Below, in pieces: positions 18,565 to 26,375 of a DNA stretch of 44,136 nucleotides; within the stretch, counting starts at the first letter, position 1, and every line of letters starts with the position of its first letter. This DNA is from an uncultured Alphaproteobacteria bacterium (GTDB taxonomy: Bacteria; Pseudomonadota; Alphaproteobacteria; Bin95): the NCBI GenBank assembly GCA_937891825.1, contig CALAHN010000141.1, positions 1-44,136 of the forward strand, read 5' to 3'. The notes below the pieces were generated by a model that was not told where the DNA came from, did no database searches, and saw only the letters and a list, made by a program, of their open reading frames with translations. Position numbers and translations under genes: made by a program.

Positions 18565-19803
18565 CTAAACTGCTTCCGATTCGGGCGGGTCGATGAATTC
18601 GACGCGGCTCTGAACCGACCAGGCGAACTTGTCGGCGAGCAGGCGGCTGCGCGGGATCATCAGGCGCACGGCCGTGCCCTTGCCGACTTCGCTTTCGAAC
18701 AGCACCTCGCCGCCATGGGCCTGCATCAGCGCCTTGGTGATCGTCAGGCCAAGGCCGGTGCCTTCCTGGGGCCGCTCCCCGGCATCTTCCAATTGCTCGA
18801 ACGGCTTGAACAGCCGGCGCAGGTCCTCCTGCTTTATGCCGATGCCCGTATCCCAGATTTCCAGCCAGGCCCAACCGCGATCGGCATCCACCCGGACGCC
18901 GGCTTCGCCGCCTTTCGGCGTGAACTTGATCGCGTTCGACAGGAGATTGACGATCGCCTGCTGCAGTCGCCGCTCATCGGCCCGGACGGTCCAGGGCGTC
19001 GCGCCAAGCTCGCTGTGCAAGCTGATGTGCTTGTCGGCGGCGATCGGGGCGACCATGCGCAGCGACCGTCCGGCGAGATCCCTGAGGTCGACGAAACGCT
19101 CATGCAGCGTGATGCGCCCGGCCTCAATCTTCGCCAGGTCCAGGATATCGTTGATGATCCCGATCAGATGCTGGCCGCTCGCGACGATATCGCGGGCATA
19201 GGCGGCATATTCGGGCGCGCCCAGGGGGCCATGCACCTCGGCTTCGAGGAGTTGGCCGAAGCCGATGACGCCATTCAGGGGCGTCCGCAACTCATGGGTC
19301 ATGTTGGCGAGAAAACGGGTCTTGCCTTTGACGGCGCGCTCGGCCTCGCGGCGGGCGGCGTCGGCTTCGAGCGTCTGGTGGCGCAGATGGTCCGCCATGA
19401 TCCGCATCAACCCGACGGTCGAGCCCAGCCCGAAATAGTGGCCGTCCTCGACCACGATGAAATTCGGCGCGGTCGCATCCGAACTGGCGTTGAAAACCAG
19501 ATCGGTCACTGTCTGGACATCGACGCGGCGCTCGACGATCAGCGGCGACTGATCCATCAGGTGAGCGATCGGCTTCTGTTCGAAAAGGCTGCGGCCCAGC
19601 GCGTCCGCCAGGCGCGACATGAAGCGATAGCGATCGATCACGCCGACCGGCAATGTATCGTCATCGACAATGGCCAGGGCGAACAGGGCGGGGTCGGCGG
19701 CGAATCGCTGGAAGACGTCCGAGCAAGGGACATGACGGCGGATTGTGTCTGCACGGACACAAATCGCTGTCAGATCAATCGTGTAGCTTTCCGCCGCAGT
19801 CAT
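18565..19803 (-). CDS. Sensor histidine kinase with N-terminal CBS-like pair
   Basis: 412 residues with no membrane helices. The N-terminal 135 residues resemble the CBS-type sensor seen in front of some GGDEF and kinase domains (LPVGVIDRYRFMSRL, LFEQKPIAHLMDQSPLIV, FIVVEDGHYFGLG). A short coiled linker leads to HisKA with phospho-acceptor His170 (FLANMTHELRTPLNG). The HATPase domain has N-box LLSNAIKFTPKGG, G1 DTGIGI and G2 GTGLGLTI. No response regulator is adjacent; the single-domain receiver at 38535 is a distant possible partner. It is downstream of the FAH-family gene on the same strand with a 132-bp gap. Confidence 0.93.
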   Translation of the reverse strand: MTAAESYTIDLTAICVRADTIRRHVPCSDVFQRFAADPALFALAIVDDDTLPVGVIDRYRFMSRLADALGRSLFEQKPIAHLMDQSPLIVERRVDVQTVTDLVFNASSDATAPNFIVVEDGHYFGLGSTVGLMRIMADHLRHQTLEADAARREAERAVKGKTRFLANMTHELRTPLNGVIGFGQLLEAEVHGPLGAPEYAAYARDIVASGQHLIGIINDILDLAKIEAGRITLHERFVDLRDLAGRSLRMVAPIAADKHISLHSELGATPWTVRADERRLQQAIVNLLSNAIKFTPKGGEAGVRVDADRGWAWLEIWDTGIGIKQEDLRRLFKPFEQLEDAGERPQEGTGLGLTITKALMQAHGGEVLFESEVGKGTAVRLMIPRSRLLADKFAWSVQSRVEFIDPPESEAV

Positions 19804-19935
19804 TCAACCCACTCTGTAGCAGTGTGCGGCGACGACTGTGCGATGGAACCGATTTAATTGAGGTAAATCGCCGCCGTCATGTCCCCGGCAATTCGACTGG
19901 GGCGACGGCGGCGGCGAGGGCGCGGCGTCGGCCGT

Positions 19936-20790
19936 CTATTCGGCGACGACCGTGTTGGAAAGGACGCCGACCTGCTCGACTTCGATGTCGACGCGGTCGC
20001 CCGGAACCAGCCAGCGCGGGGGCTTGCGAGCATAGCCGACGCCTTCCGGCGTGCCCGTCACAACGATATCCCCAGCTTCCAGGGTCATGACCTCGGTCAG
20101 GTGATAGATCAGCTTCGCGATCGGGAAGATCAGGTCGCGGGTATTGGCGTTCTGCATGGTCTCGCCGGACACATGGGTCTTCAACTGCAGGCCGACGGCG
20201 CCGGGGGTCACTTCGTCCACGGTGACGATGTCGGGGCCGAAAGCGCCGGTGCCATCGAAGTTCTTGCCCATCGTCCACTGGCTGGCCTTGCGCTGATAGT
20301 CGCGCACGCTGCCGTCGTTGAACAGCGACCAGCCGTAGATCATGTCGTAGGCGTCCGCTTCGGCGATATGCCGGCCGGTCTTGCCGATCACCAGCACCAG
20401 TTCGCCCTCGAAGTCGAACTTCTCGGAGGCTTTCGGCACGACCAGCGCTTCGCCGTGCGCGACCAGGGAGGAGGGCGTGCGCACGAACACTTCCGGGAAG
20501 GTCGGCGGCGCGGCGCCGCCTTCAGCGGCATGGGCGGCGTAATTGCGGCCGATGCAGAGGATCTTGCCGGGGCTCGGGATCGGCGGCAGCAGCTTCACGC
20601 TCGCCATCGGCGCGCCCTTGCCGCCCTTGGCCGCGGCCGCCAGCGCCGTTTGTGCGGCCTTGCCGCCTTTGATGACGCCGATCATGTCGCCGCCGAACGC
20701 TGCGGCTGCGGCGGAAACATCAATGATCGCGTCGCCGTCACGGACGCCGATTTTCGCTGTTCCGCCGTCGCTGAAAGTTACAAGACGCAT
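19936..20790 (-). CDS. Fumarylacetoacetate hydrolase (FAH) family protein
   Basis: 284 residues. The C-terminal FAH fold has the metal-binding acidic residues in FDFEGELVLVIGK and YGWSLFNDGSVRDYQ, a catalytic-like RNYAAHAAEG segment, and DIVVTGTPEGVGYARKP near the end. Members hydrolyse fumarylpyruvate or acylpyruvates, or decarboxylate oxaloacetate or 2-oxo-3-enoates. The start is ATG 20790 with a G-rich ribosome-binding site (GGGGGG). It is a stand-alone or two-gene unit with the downstream kinase. The exact substrate is undetermined. Confidence 0.9.
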   Translation of the reverse strand: MRLVTFSDGGTAKIGVRDGDAIIDVSAAAAAFGGDMIGVIKGGKAAQTALAAAAKGGKGAPMASVKLLPPIPSPGKILCIGRNYAAHAAEGGAAPPTFPEVFVRTPSSLVAHGEALVVPKASEKFDFEGELVLVIGKTGRHIAEADAYDMIYGWSLFNDGSVRDYQRKASQWTMGKNFDGTGAFGPDIVTVDEVTPGAVGLQLKTHVSGETMQNANTRDLIFPIAKLIYHLTEVMTLEAGDIVVTGTPEGVGYARKPPRWLVPGDRVDIEVEQVGVLSNTVVAE

Positions 20791-20972
20791 GGTGGTCCCC
20801 CCGTAAATCCTGTTGGAAATGATTGCGGGCCGGACTTTCGCCGATGTTGCCGAGAAATGCCAGCCAGACCGCCCTGCATTCCGGGTTGTCTTTCATGATC
20901 TCATCGCACCAGCGCATGACGCAGGTAGGAATATATGCGACTGTGGAGCATGTTTTCCCAGAAGGTATGAAA

Positions 20973-21236
20973 ATGCCGATGGTCAAGAAGAGCATTTCGG
21001 TCACAGGCCAGTAGGATGAATGGATCAAGGCACAGATCGCCAAGGGCCACTACGGCAACGACAGCGAAGTGATCCGCGAGCTGATTCGTGAAAGGCAGAT
21101 CAGGGAGCAGGAGACTTCCGCCGAGATCAAGGCGGTCCGCCGGATGCTGAAGACTGCGGAACAGGCCGGCTTTACTTCACAGTCGTCCGCTGAAATTCTG
21201 TCCGGAATCAAAGCCGATCTGGGGCTGAATGGCTGA
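20973..21236 (+). pseudogene. parD: ParD-like antitoxin relic with internal amber codon
   Basis: Reading from ATG 20973 (AGAAGG site 7 nt upstream) gives MPMVKKSISVTGQ, then TAG at 21012-21014, then in the same frame DEWIKAQIAKGHYGNDSEVIRELIRE and a charged tail to TGA 21234-21236. This is the ribbon-helix-helix start and body of a type II ParD antitoxin. Family members typically have Gln at the stop position (SVTEQQDAWI), so one CAG to TAG change explains it. Length without the stop is about 87 residues, normal for ParD. The stop falls in the DNA-binding part, so no functional repressor is expected unless amber is read through. The toxin relic overlaps its end. Confidence 0.85.
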
Positions 21237-21369
21237 CTTCCGCCTCAATGAGGCAGCCGGGCAGGACCTCGCTCGCATCTCCCGGCGCGGCTTTGAGCAA
21301 TTCGGCGAGACGTAGGCTGACGCCTATCATCGCGCCTTCTTCCGGCGCTTCGAGCTGATCGCCGCACAG
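21229..21369 (+). pseudogene. parE: ParE-like toxin relic, amber codon and lost C-terminus
   Basis: From ATG 21229, overlapping the antitoxin stop, the frame reads MADFRLNEAAGQDLARISRRGFEQFGET in pieces typical of RelE/ParE toxins, then TAG at 21313-21315, then ADAYHRAFFRRFELIAAQL. Family members have Gln in the place of the stop (FGEAQADAYH). Similarity ends at about 21369, where the convergent GST gene begins, so the last third of the toxin (about 45-50 residues) is missing. It is a dead gene, consistent with a decaying parDE locus. Confidence 0.8.
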
Positions 21370-22038
21370 CTAAAATGGCTGCTCCGCCGCGTCTTCGTGG
21401 GGGATGCGCCAGGGTTCTTTCAGGGCGGCGGCGCTCCAGGCTTCGACGTCGGCGTGGCTGAGCACGGCTTCGACATAGGCGGCGGCGGCGGCGCCGAGCG
21501 GCAGGCCATAGGTGCGGCAGCGGCTTGCGGCTGGAGCGAAGAACACATCGGCGAGCGTCCAGCGCCCGAACAGATACGGACCGGCGGCGCCGAACGTCGT
21601 GCGCGCCGTCGCCCAGGCCGCATCCAGGCGCGCCAGATCGGCCGCGACTTCAACAGGCGGGTTGGGCACGGAGACGCTGCCGCGGATATCCATCGGGCAG
21701 CGATTGCGGATGCCCATGAAACCGGAATGCATTTCGGCCGCGAGGCTGCGCGCCATGGCGCGCGCCGCCGGGCTTTCCGGCCACATGGCGGCGTCGGGCC
21801 GCAGTTCGTTCAGGTACTCGGCGATCGCGAGCGTATCCCAGACCCGCACGGACCCGTGCTCCAGGCAGGGCACGCGCTTGTTCGGGCTGACGGCGGCGAT
21901 CGCCGCCGCCGTTTCCGGTCGATCCAGCGGAATCAGGCGTTCTTCGAAGTCGATCCCGGCAAGGCGGCACGCCAGCCAGCCGCGAAACGACCAGCTTGAG
22001 TAGTTCTTGTTGCCGATGTGCAGGATGAAGCTTGCCAT
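21370..22038 (-). CDS. Glutathione S-transferase family protein
   Basis: 222 residues. The N-terminal thioredoxin-like domain starts FILHIGNKNYSSWSFRGWLA, and its Ser is a likely glutathione-activating residue. SPNKRVPCLEHG and VWDTLAIAEYLNE form the cis-Pro and glutathione-binding region. The C-terminal all-helical domain has GPYLFGRWTLADVFFAP, the usual N-capping box and hydrophobic staple. The start is ATG 22038. The DUF1127 gene lies 16 bp upstream on the same strand, so the two are probably cotranscribed. The 3' end abuts the parE relic. Confidence 0.92.
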   Translation of the reverse strand: MASFILHIGNKNYSSWSFRGWLACRLAGIDFEERLIPLDRPETAAAIAAVSPNKRVPCLEHGSVRVWDTLAIAEYLNELRPDAAMWPESPAARAMARSLAAEMHSGFMGIRNRCPMDIRGSVSVPNPPVEVAADLARLDAAWATARTTFGAAGPYLFGRWTLADVFFAPAASRCRTYGLPLGAAAAAYVEAVLSHADVEAWSAAALKEPWRIPHEDAAEQPF

Positions 22039-22054
22039 GGATCGCCGTCCCTGC

Positions 22055-22279
22055 TCAGTTCTGCCAGAAGGGCCTGCCGGCCTCGTCGGCGAGCGTCGCC
22101 CGCGTCAGCGCAACGTCCTTGAGCATCCGGTCGTCGGCCCGCTCCAGAAAATGCCGGATCTGGGCGCGATCTTCCAGGTTCTGGCGCCATGCCCAGACGA
22201 CCTGCAGCGCCTTGGCGAACGGCGCGCGGATCGTCGACTTGCCGGGCTGCACGGGTTGCAGGGAGATTGATACGGACAT
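22055..22279 (-). CDS. Small DUF1127 (YjiS-like) protein
   Basis: 74 residues. The C-terminal half has the DUF1127 pattern, a Trp/Arg-rich helix (VVWAWRQNLEDRAQIRHFLER) followed by the DDRMLKDVALTRATL-type segment. Such small proteins are common in alphaproteobacteria, where some bind RNA or affect phosphate and carbon metabolism; the role here is unknown. The start is ATG 22279 behind GAGGAGG with an 8-nt spacer. It is divergent from the LysR gene and followed by the GST gene, which may be a joint target of that regulator. Confidence 0.85.
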   Translation of the reverse strand: MSVSISLQPVQPGKSTIRAPFAKALQVVWAWRQNLEDRAQIRHFLERADDRMLKDVALTRATLADEAGRPFWQN

Positions 22280-22321
22280 TGCGCCATCCTCCTCGGAATG
22301 GGAATTCGGATTAAGACTGTT

Positions 22322-22357
22322 CCATGAACAAACCGAATATAGAGATAGTTTTCATGG
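22322..22357. promoter_or_regulatory. Inverted repeat in the LysR / DUF1127 divergent promoter region
   Basis: CCATGAA (22322-22328) and TTCATGG (22351-22357) form a spaced palindrome in an AT-rich 132-bp gap. A second smaller repeat TTAG-N5-CTAA lies at 22388-22400, just ahead of lysR. LysR proteins usually bind such a site in the divergent promoter, so autoregulation and control of the DUF1127-GST pair are plausible. This is not tested by sequence alone. Confidence 0.35.
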
Positions 22358-22411
22358 CCTCTTAGCGATATGTTCTGATGCTTGAGATTAGAAAAACTAA
22401 CGGAATAGGTC

Positions 22412-23350
22412 ATGCGACTGCCATCGTTGACCGCGCTCAGGGCCTTTGAGGCTGCGGCGCGCCTTGGATCGTTCGCGCGGGCGGCCGATGAACTGCATGT
22501 GACGGCGGCCGCGATCAGCCAGCAGGTGCGCGCCCTGGAGGACGACATCGGCATGCCGTTGTTCGAGCGGATCGGCCGGCGCATCAAGCTGACGGAGGCC
22601 GGCCGCGCCTATGCGCCGGGGCTGGCCGATGGCTTCGCCCGGATATCGGCGGCGACGGCGGCGACCCGGGGCGGCGCTCGGCCGCGCGTCAGCCTGCGGA
22701 TCAGCTTGCTGCCGTCCTTCGCGTTTGGGTGGCTGAATGTGCGCCTTACGGATTTCCGCCAGCGCCATCCCGATATCGATCTCCTGATCGACGCCAGCCA
22801 GCGCAATGCCGACCTGCGTCGCGGCGAGGCCGATCTCGCGATCCGCTATGGCATCGGCATCGTCGAGGACGGGCTGATCTGCGATCCCCTGTTGGAGGAG
22901 GATGTGTTTCCGGTCTGCAGTCCGGCCTTGCTGAACGGCCCGCTGCCGCTCCGCCGGCTCAAGGACCTGGCCGAGCATACCTTGATCCATGACCTGTTCG
23001 CCCATCCAGGCGAGCCCTGGAACGCCTGGGCCGCGTGGTTCGCGCTCGCCGGCATTCCGCACGCGCCACAAGCCGGCCCGCGCTATAACGACACGATCCT
23101 GATCAATCAGGCGGCGATCCAGGGGCAGGGCATCGCCATCGGCCGGAGCGCGCTGGTCGACGACGCGCTGACCCAGGGTCTGCTGGTCCGGCCGTTCGAT
23201 GCGGTCCGGCAGGCCGACTATTCCTATTGGATCGTCATGACGCCCGAGGCAGCGGCGACGCGCGCGGCGGCCGCCTTCCGGGACTGGCTGCTGATGATGG
23301 CGCGGGAAGCCGCCGGCGGCGGACGCGCGCCGGCGCCGCGCATGCTGTAG
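22412..23350 (+). CDS. LysR-family transcriptional regulator (GcvA-like)
   Basis: 312 residues. The N-terminal winged helix-turn-helix is LPSLTALRAFEAAARLGSF followed by AADELHVTAAAISQQVRALE. A linker helix leads to a type 2 periplasmic-binding-like effector domain (DIDLLIDASQRNADLRRGEADLAIRYG in pieces, GQGIAIGRSALVDD). The opening PSLTALRAFEAAARLGSF is typical of the GcvA/AmpR-like subgroup. It is transcribed divergently from the DUF1127-GST pair. The effector is unknown. Confidence 0.93.
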   Translation: MRLPSLTALRAFEAAARLGSFARAADELHVTAAAISQQVRALEDDIGMPLFERIGRRIKLTEAGRAYAPGLADGFARISAATAATRGGARPRVSLRISLLPSFAFGWLNVRLTDFRQRHPDIDLLIDASQRNADLRRGEADLAIRYGIGIVEDGLICDPLLEEDVFPVCSPALLNGPLPLRRLKDLAEHTLIHDLFAHPGEPWNAWAAWFALAGIPHAPQAGPRYNDTILINQAAIQGQGIAIGRSALVDDALTQGLLVRPFDAVRQADYSYWIVMTPEAAATRAAAAFRDWLLMMAREAAGGGRAPAPRML

Positions 23351-23499
23351 GCCGACTGGCTTTCCACGCCCGAAAAAGTGCATTAGATCAACGGTCGGCC
23401 TCGAATGCGCTGGCGATGGGCGGCGGCGCATTGCCGAAGCCCATGCCCGCGCCATACTCTTGACCCACGCGAAGCACGGTTTCCCGGAGACAGCAAACA

Positions 23500-24663
23500 A
23501 TGGCGACAGGCGGATTTCGTTTCCCCAAGATCGAGTATACGCAAGAGCTGAAAGACTTGCAGGCAGAGGTCCGGCATTTCCTCGCGGATGAACGGGCGTC
23601 CGGCGGGTTCACGCCCGTCGCCGACGGTTGGGCGTTCGGCGTCGACCTGGAATTCAGCCGCAAGCTCGGCGCCAAGGGCTGGCTCGGCATGACCTGGCCA
23701 AAGCAGTATGGCGGCCACGAACGCTCCTCGATGGAACGCTATGTCGTGACGGAAGAATTGCTGGCCGCCGGCGCGCCAGTCTCGGCGCACTGGGTGGCGG
23801 ACCGGCAGTCAGGCCCGATGCTGCTGAAGAACGGCACCGAAGCCCAGAAGCTGGAAATTTTGCCGCGGATCGCCGCCGGCGAGTGCTATTTCGCCATTGG
23901 CATGAGCGAGCCGGATTCGGGTTCGGACCTGGCGTCGCTGCGCACGACCGCGACCAAGGTCGATGGCGGCTACAAGATCAACGGCCGCAAGATCTGGTCC
24001 TCGGGCGCTCATTTCTGCCATTACATGATCGCGACCGTCCGCACTGGCGGCGCCCGCGATGACAAGAATCGCCACGAAGGCCTGTCCCAGTTCCTGGTCG
24101 ACCTGAAAGGCCCCGGCATCGAGATTCGCGGCATCCGCAACATGGCGGGCGACGTCCACTTCAACGAGACCGTCTTCGACGACGCCTTCGTCCCGGAGGA
24201 TTGCCTGCTCGGCGAGGAGGGCGAAGGCTGGCATCAGGTGACGAGCGAGCTTGGGCTTGAGCGGTCGGGGCCGGAACGGTTCCTCTCGTCCGCGATCACC
24301 CTGACCGAGGCGGCGCGTCGGATCGGCCCGACGCCGGACGACGCCCAGGCCTTGGGGCTCGGGCGCGTCACGGCGCGGCTGAAGGCGATGCGGCGGATGT
24401 CGCTTGGGGTTTCGGCCCTGCTACAGGAAGGCGAGTCGCCGACGGTCGAGGCGGCGCTGGTAAAGGACCTCGGCACAGCCTTCGAAAGCACCTTGCTCAA
24501 CGATATCCGCCAGTTGCTGCCGACCGAGCCGATCGGCCAATCGTCCGACGCCTTCGCGCGCACCATGGCCGAAGGCTTGCTGCGCGTGCCATCATCGACG
24601 ATCCGAGGCGGCACCAACGAAGTGCTCCGCGGCATTGTCGCCCGGCAACTTGGCCTCCGCTAA
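23500..24663 (+). CDS. Acyl-CoA dehydrogenase, large (catalytic) subunit
   Basis: 387-residue FAD enzyme that introduces an alpha,beta double bond into acyl-CoA. It has the FAD-binding block AIGMSEPDSGSDLASL and a C-terminal RGGTNEVLRGIVARQLG. The position used as catalytic Glu by short-chain enzymes (EGT) is Gly here. A Glu at about residue 253 in ELGLERS sits where isovaleryl- and long-chain-type dehydrogenases keep theirs, so that is the likely base. The next gene (28 bp on) is a shorter dehydrogenase-like partner, suggesting an alpha2beta2 enzyme as in sterol or branched-chain oxidation. The substrate is unknown. Confidence 0.92.
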   Translation: MATGGFRFPKIEYTQELKDLQAEVRHFLADERASGGFTPVADGWAFGVDLEFSRKLGAKGWLGMTWPKQYGGHERSSMERYVVTEELLAAGAPVSAHWVADRQSGPMLLKNGTEAQKLEILPRIAAGECYFAIGMSEPDSGSDLASLRTTATKVDGGYKINGRKIWSSGAHFCHYMIATVRTGGARDDKNRHEGLSQFLVDLKGPGIEIRGIRNMAGDVHFNETVFDDAFVPEDCLLGEEGEGWHQVTSELGLERSGPERFLSSAITLTEAARRIGPTPDDAQALGLGRVTARLKAMRRMSLGVSALLQEGESPTVEAALVKDLGTAFESTLLNDIRQLLPTEPIGQSSDAFARTMAEGLLRVPSSTIRGGTNEVLRGIVARQLGLR

Positions 24664-24690
24664 CTGCAAGACCCAACTGGATCGAGTCCC

Positions 24691-25755
24691 ATGAGCACTG
24701 AAGATAATCTGATCGTCGACGCGGCCGCGCGCATTTTCCAGGACATGGTCGAGGCGAGCGTCATCAACGCGGCCGAGACGGGAACCTGGCCCGCCGCGCT
24801 ATGGGATACGCTGGAGGAGTCGGGCCTGACGCTCGCCTGGGCGGATGACGCTCGTGGCGGCGCCGGCATCGACATGCTGGACGGCTTCGCGCTGCTGAAA
24901 GTGGCCGGCCGGTTCTCCGTCCCCGTGCCGATGGCGGAGACCCTGCTGGCGGCATGGCTGCTCGATCACGGCAAGATGGACCTGCCCTCCGGGCCGATGA
25001 CGATCGCGCCGACCCAGGCCGAAGCGCGGATCGCGCTGGGCGCCGACGGTCTGCTGTCCGGCACGGCCCGGTATGTGCCGTTCGGCCGGAATGCCCAGCA
25101 TATCGCAGTGTTGGCCCGGTCCGGCGCCAAGCCGGTGATCGCGCTGGTCGCCAGGGAAGCTTGCGCCATCGTCGAGAATATCGGACTTGCGGGCGAGCCT
25201 GCCGACGATGTGTCCTTCGACGGCGTCAAGCCGGTCGCGACAGCGCCGGCGCCCGACGGGCTGGATGAAAGCGCGCTCTTCGCCATGGGCGCCGCCGTTC
25301 GGGCCATGCAGATGGCCGGCGGGTTGGAGAAGATCCTGGATCAGTCCGTGCAATATGCGCTTGAGCGCTCGCAGTTCGGGCGGCCGATCGGCAAGTTCCA
25401 GGCGATCCAGCATGGCCTGGCGCAGTTGGCGGGCGAGACCGCGGCCGCCGGCGCCGCGGCCGACGCGGCGGCTGAGGCGATCGTGAAGACCCGCGGTCTG
25501 GGGGAGGGCGCCCGTGCGGAGGTCGCCGCCGCCAAGACCCGGGTCGGGGAAGCTGCGACGACGGGCGCGGCCATCGCGCACCAGACGCACGGCGCCATGG
25601 GCTTCACCTATGAGCATACGTTGCACCATGCGACGCGGCGGCTCTGGGCCTGGCGGGACGAGTTCGGCAACGAATCCTATTGGGCCATTCAATTGGGACG
25701 GATGGTCGCCGCGCGCGGCGCCGACAATCTCTGGCCGTTCGTCACGGGCGATTGA
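24691..25755 (+). CDS. Acyl-CoA dehydrogenase-like protein, small subunit
   Basis: 354 residues, shorter and more divergent than its neighbour. It retains N-terminal (DTLEESGLTLAWADDARGG) and C-terminal helical parts of the acyl-CoA dehydrogenase fold (ERSQFGRPIGKFQAIQH; HGAMGFTYEHTLHHATRRLW). The middle beta domain is degenerate and the SEPxSGSD FAD motif is not seen. This is the usual appearance of the second subunit of heteromeric dehydrogenases. It follows the large subunit by 28 bp in the same operon. Homodimer activity on its own is unlikely (inference). Confidence 0.88.
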   Translation: MSTEDNLIVDAAARIFQDMVEASVINAAETGTWPAALWDTLEESGLTLAWADDARGGAGIDMLDGFALLKVAGRFSVPVPMAETLLAAWLLDHGKMDLPSGPMTIAPTQAEARIALGADGLLSGTARYVPFGRNAQHIAVLARSGAKPVIALVAREACAIVENIGLAGEPADDVSFDGVKPVATAPAPDGLDESALFAMGAAVRAMQMAGGLEKILDQSVQYALERSQFGRPIGKFQAIQHGLAQLAGETAAAGAAADAAAEAIVKTRGLGEGARAEVAAAKTRVGEAATTGAAIAHQTHGAMGFTYEHTLHHATRRLWAWRDEFGNESYWAIQLGRMVAARGADNLWPFVTGD

Positions 25756-25820
25756 AGCGGGGCGCGTCGAATCCAGGCGCGTTAACATCCCCTGAACCAT
25801 AACGCCCGTATGGTCTGGCC

Positions 25821-26315
25821 ATGCCATTGGCCATCCGGATCCTGCAACACGCGCTGTTCGTCGCCATGCTGGCGCTGCCGCATGCCGCGGCGGCGCAGCG
25901 CGCGTCCGTGACCGACATCTCCAATGCCGTTCGCACCGACATCAAGACCGTCGCGGCCGGTCCGAGCGGCCGGCAGGAGCCGGTGACGACGGTCGACGGG
26001 CGCGAGTATGTCTATGTCGACGCAGTCCGGATCACATCGATCCGCGACCGCCGCGCTTCCCGCAGCTATGCCGTCTGGCCGCGCATCACGATGGCGAAGG
26101 GCGCGAACTCCCGTCACCTCGTTGCGTCGATGCCGCGGGTCAGGGACGCTGTCGTCACGGCGTTGAACGAAGTCACCCAGATCGACTGGCCGGGTCCGAC
26201 CAAGCTCGACACGGACGTTGCGATTTCATTTATTAAACAACGACTTGACCGTATCGTCGGCGCGGGCGCCGTCGATGCTATCGACTTTATGCATGTCGAG
26301 GTGCGGGTTTTCTGA
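25821..26315 (+). CDS. Small exported hypothetical protein
   Basis: 164 residues starting at ATG 25821 with a hydrophobic signal (LQHALFVAMLALPHAAAAQ), probably cleaved after AAA-Q around residue 25. I do not recognise a family. The C-terminal half (VRDAVVTALNEVTQIDW to FMHVEVRVF) has the layout of FliL-like tails, in which a helix precedes a final strand, but no other FliL feature or flagellar gene is present. It lies between the acyl-CoA dehydrogenase pair and an MFS gene, on the same strand, with an AT-containing gap of 65 bp before it. Confidence 0.6.
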   Translation: MPLAIRILQHALFVAMLALPHAAAAQRASVTDISNAVRTDIKTVAAGPSGRQEPVTTVDGREYVYVDAVRITSIRDRRASRSYAVWPRITMAKGANSRHLVASMPRVRDAVVTALNEVTQIDWPGPTKLDTDVAISFIKQRLDRIVGAGAVDAIDFMHVEVRVF

Positions 26316-26375
26316 CGGCGCGGCTGGAGTCGGGCCATTATCCGCCTTTCTGGCCGTTTTTATGGACATCGTCCC

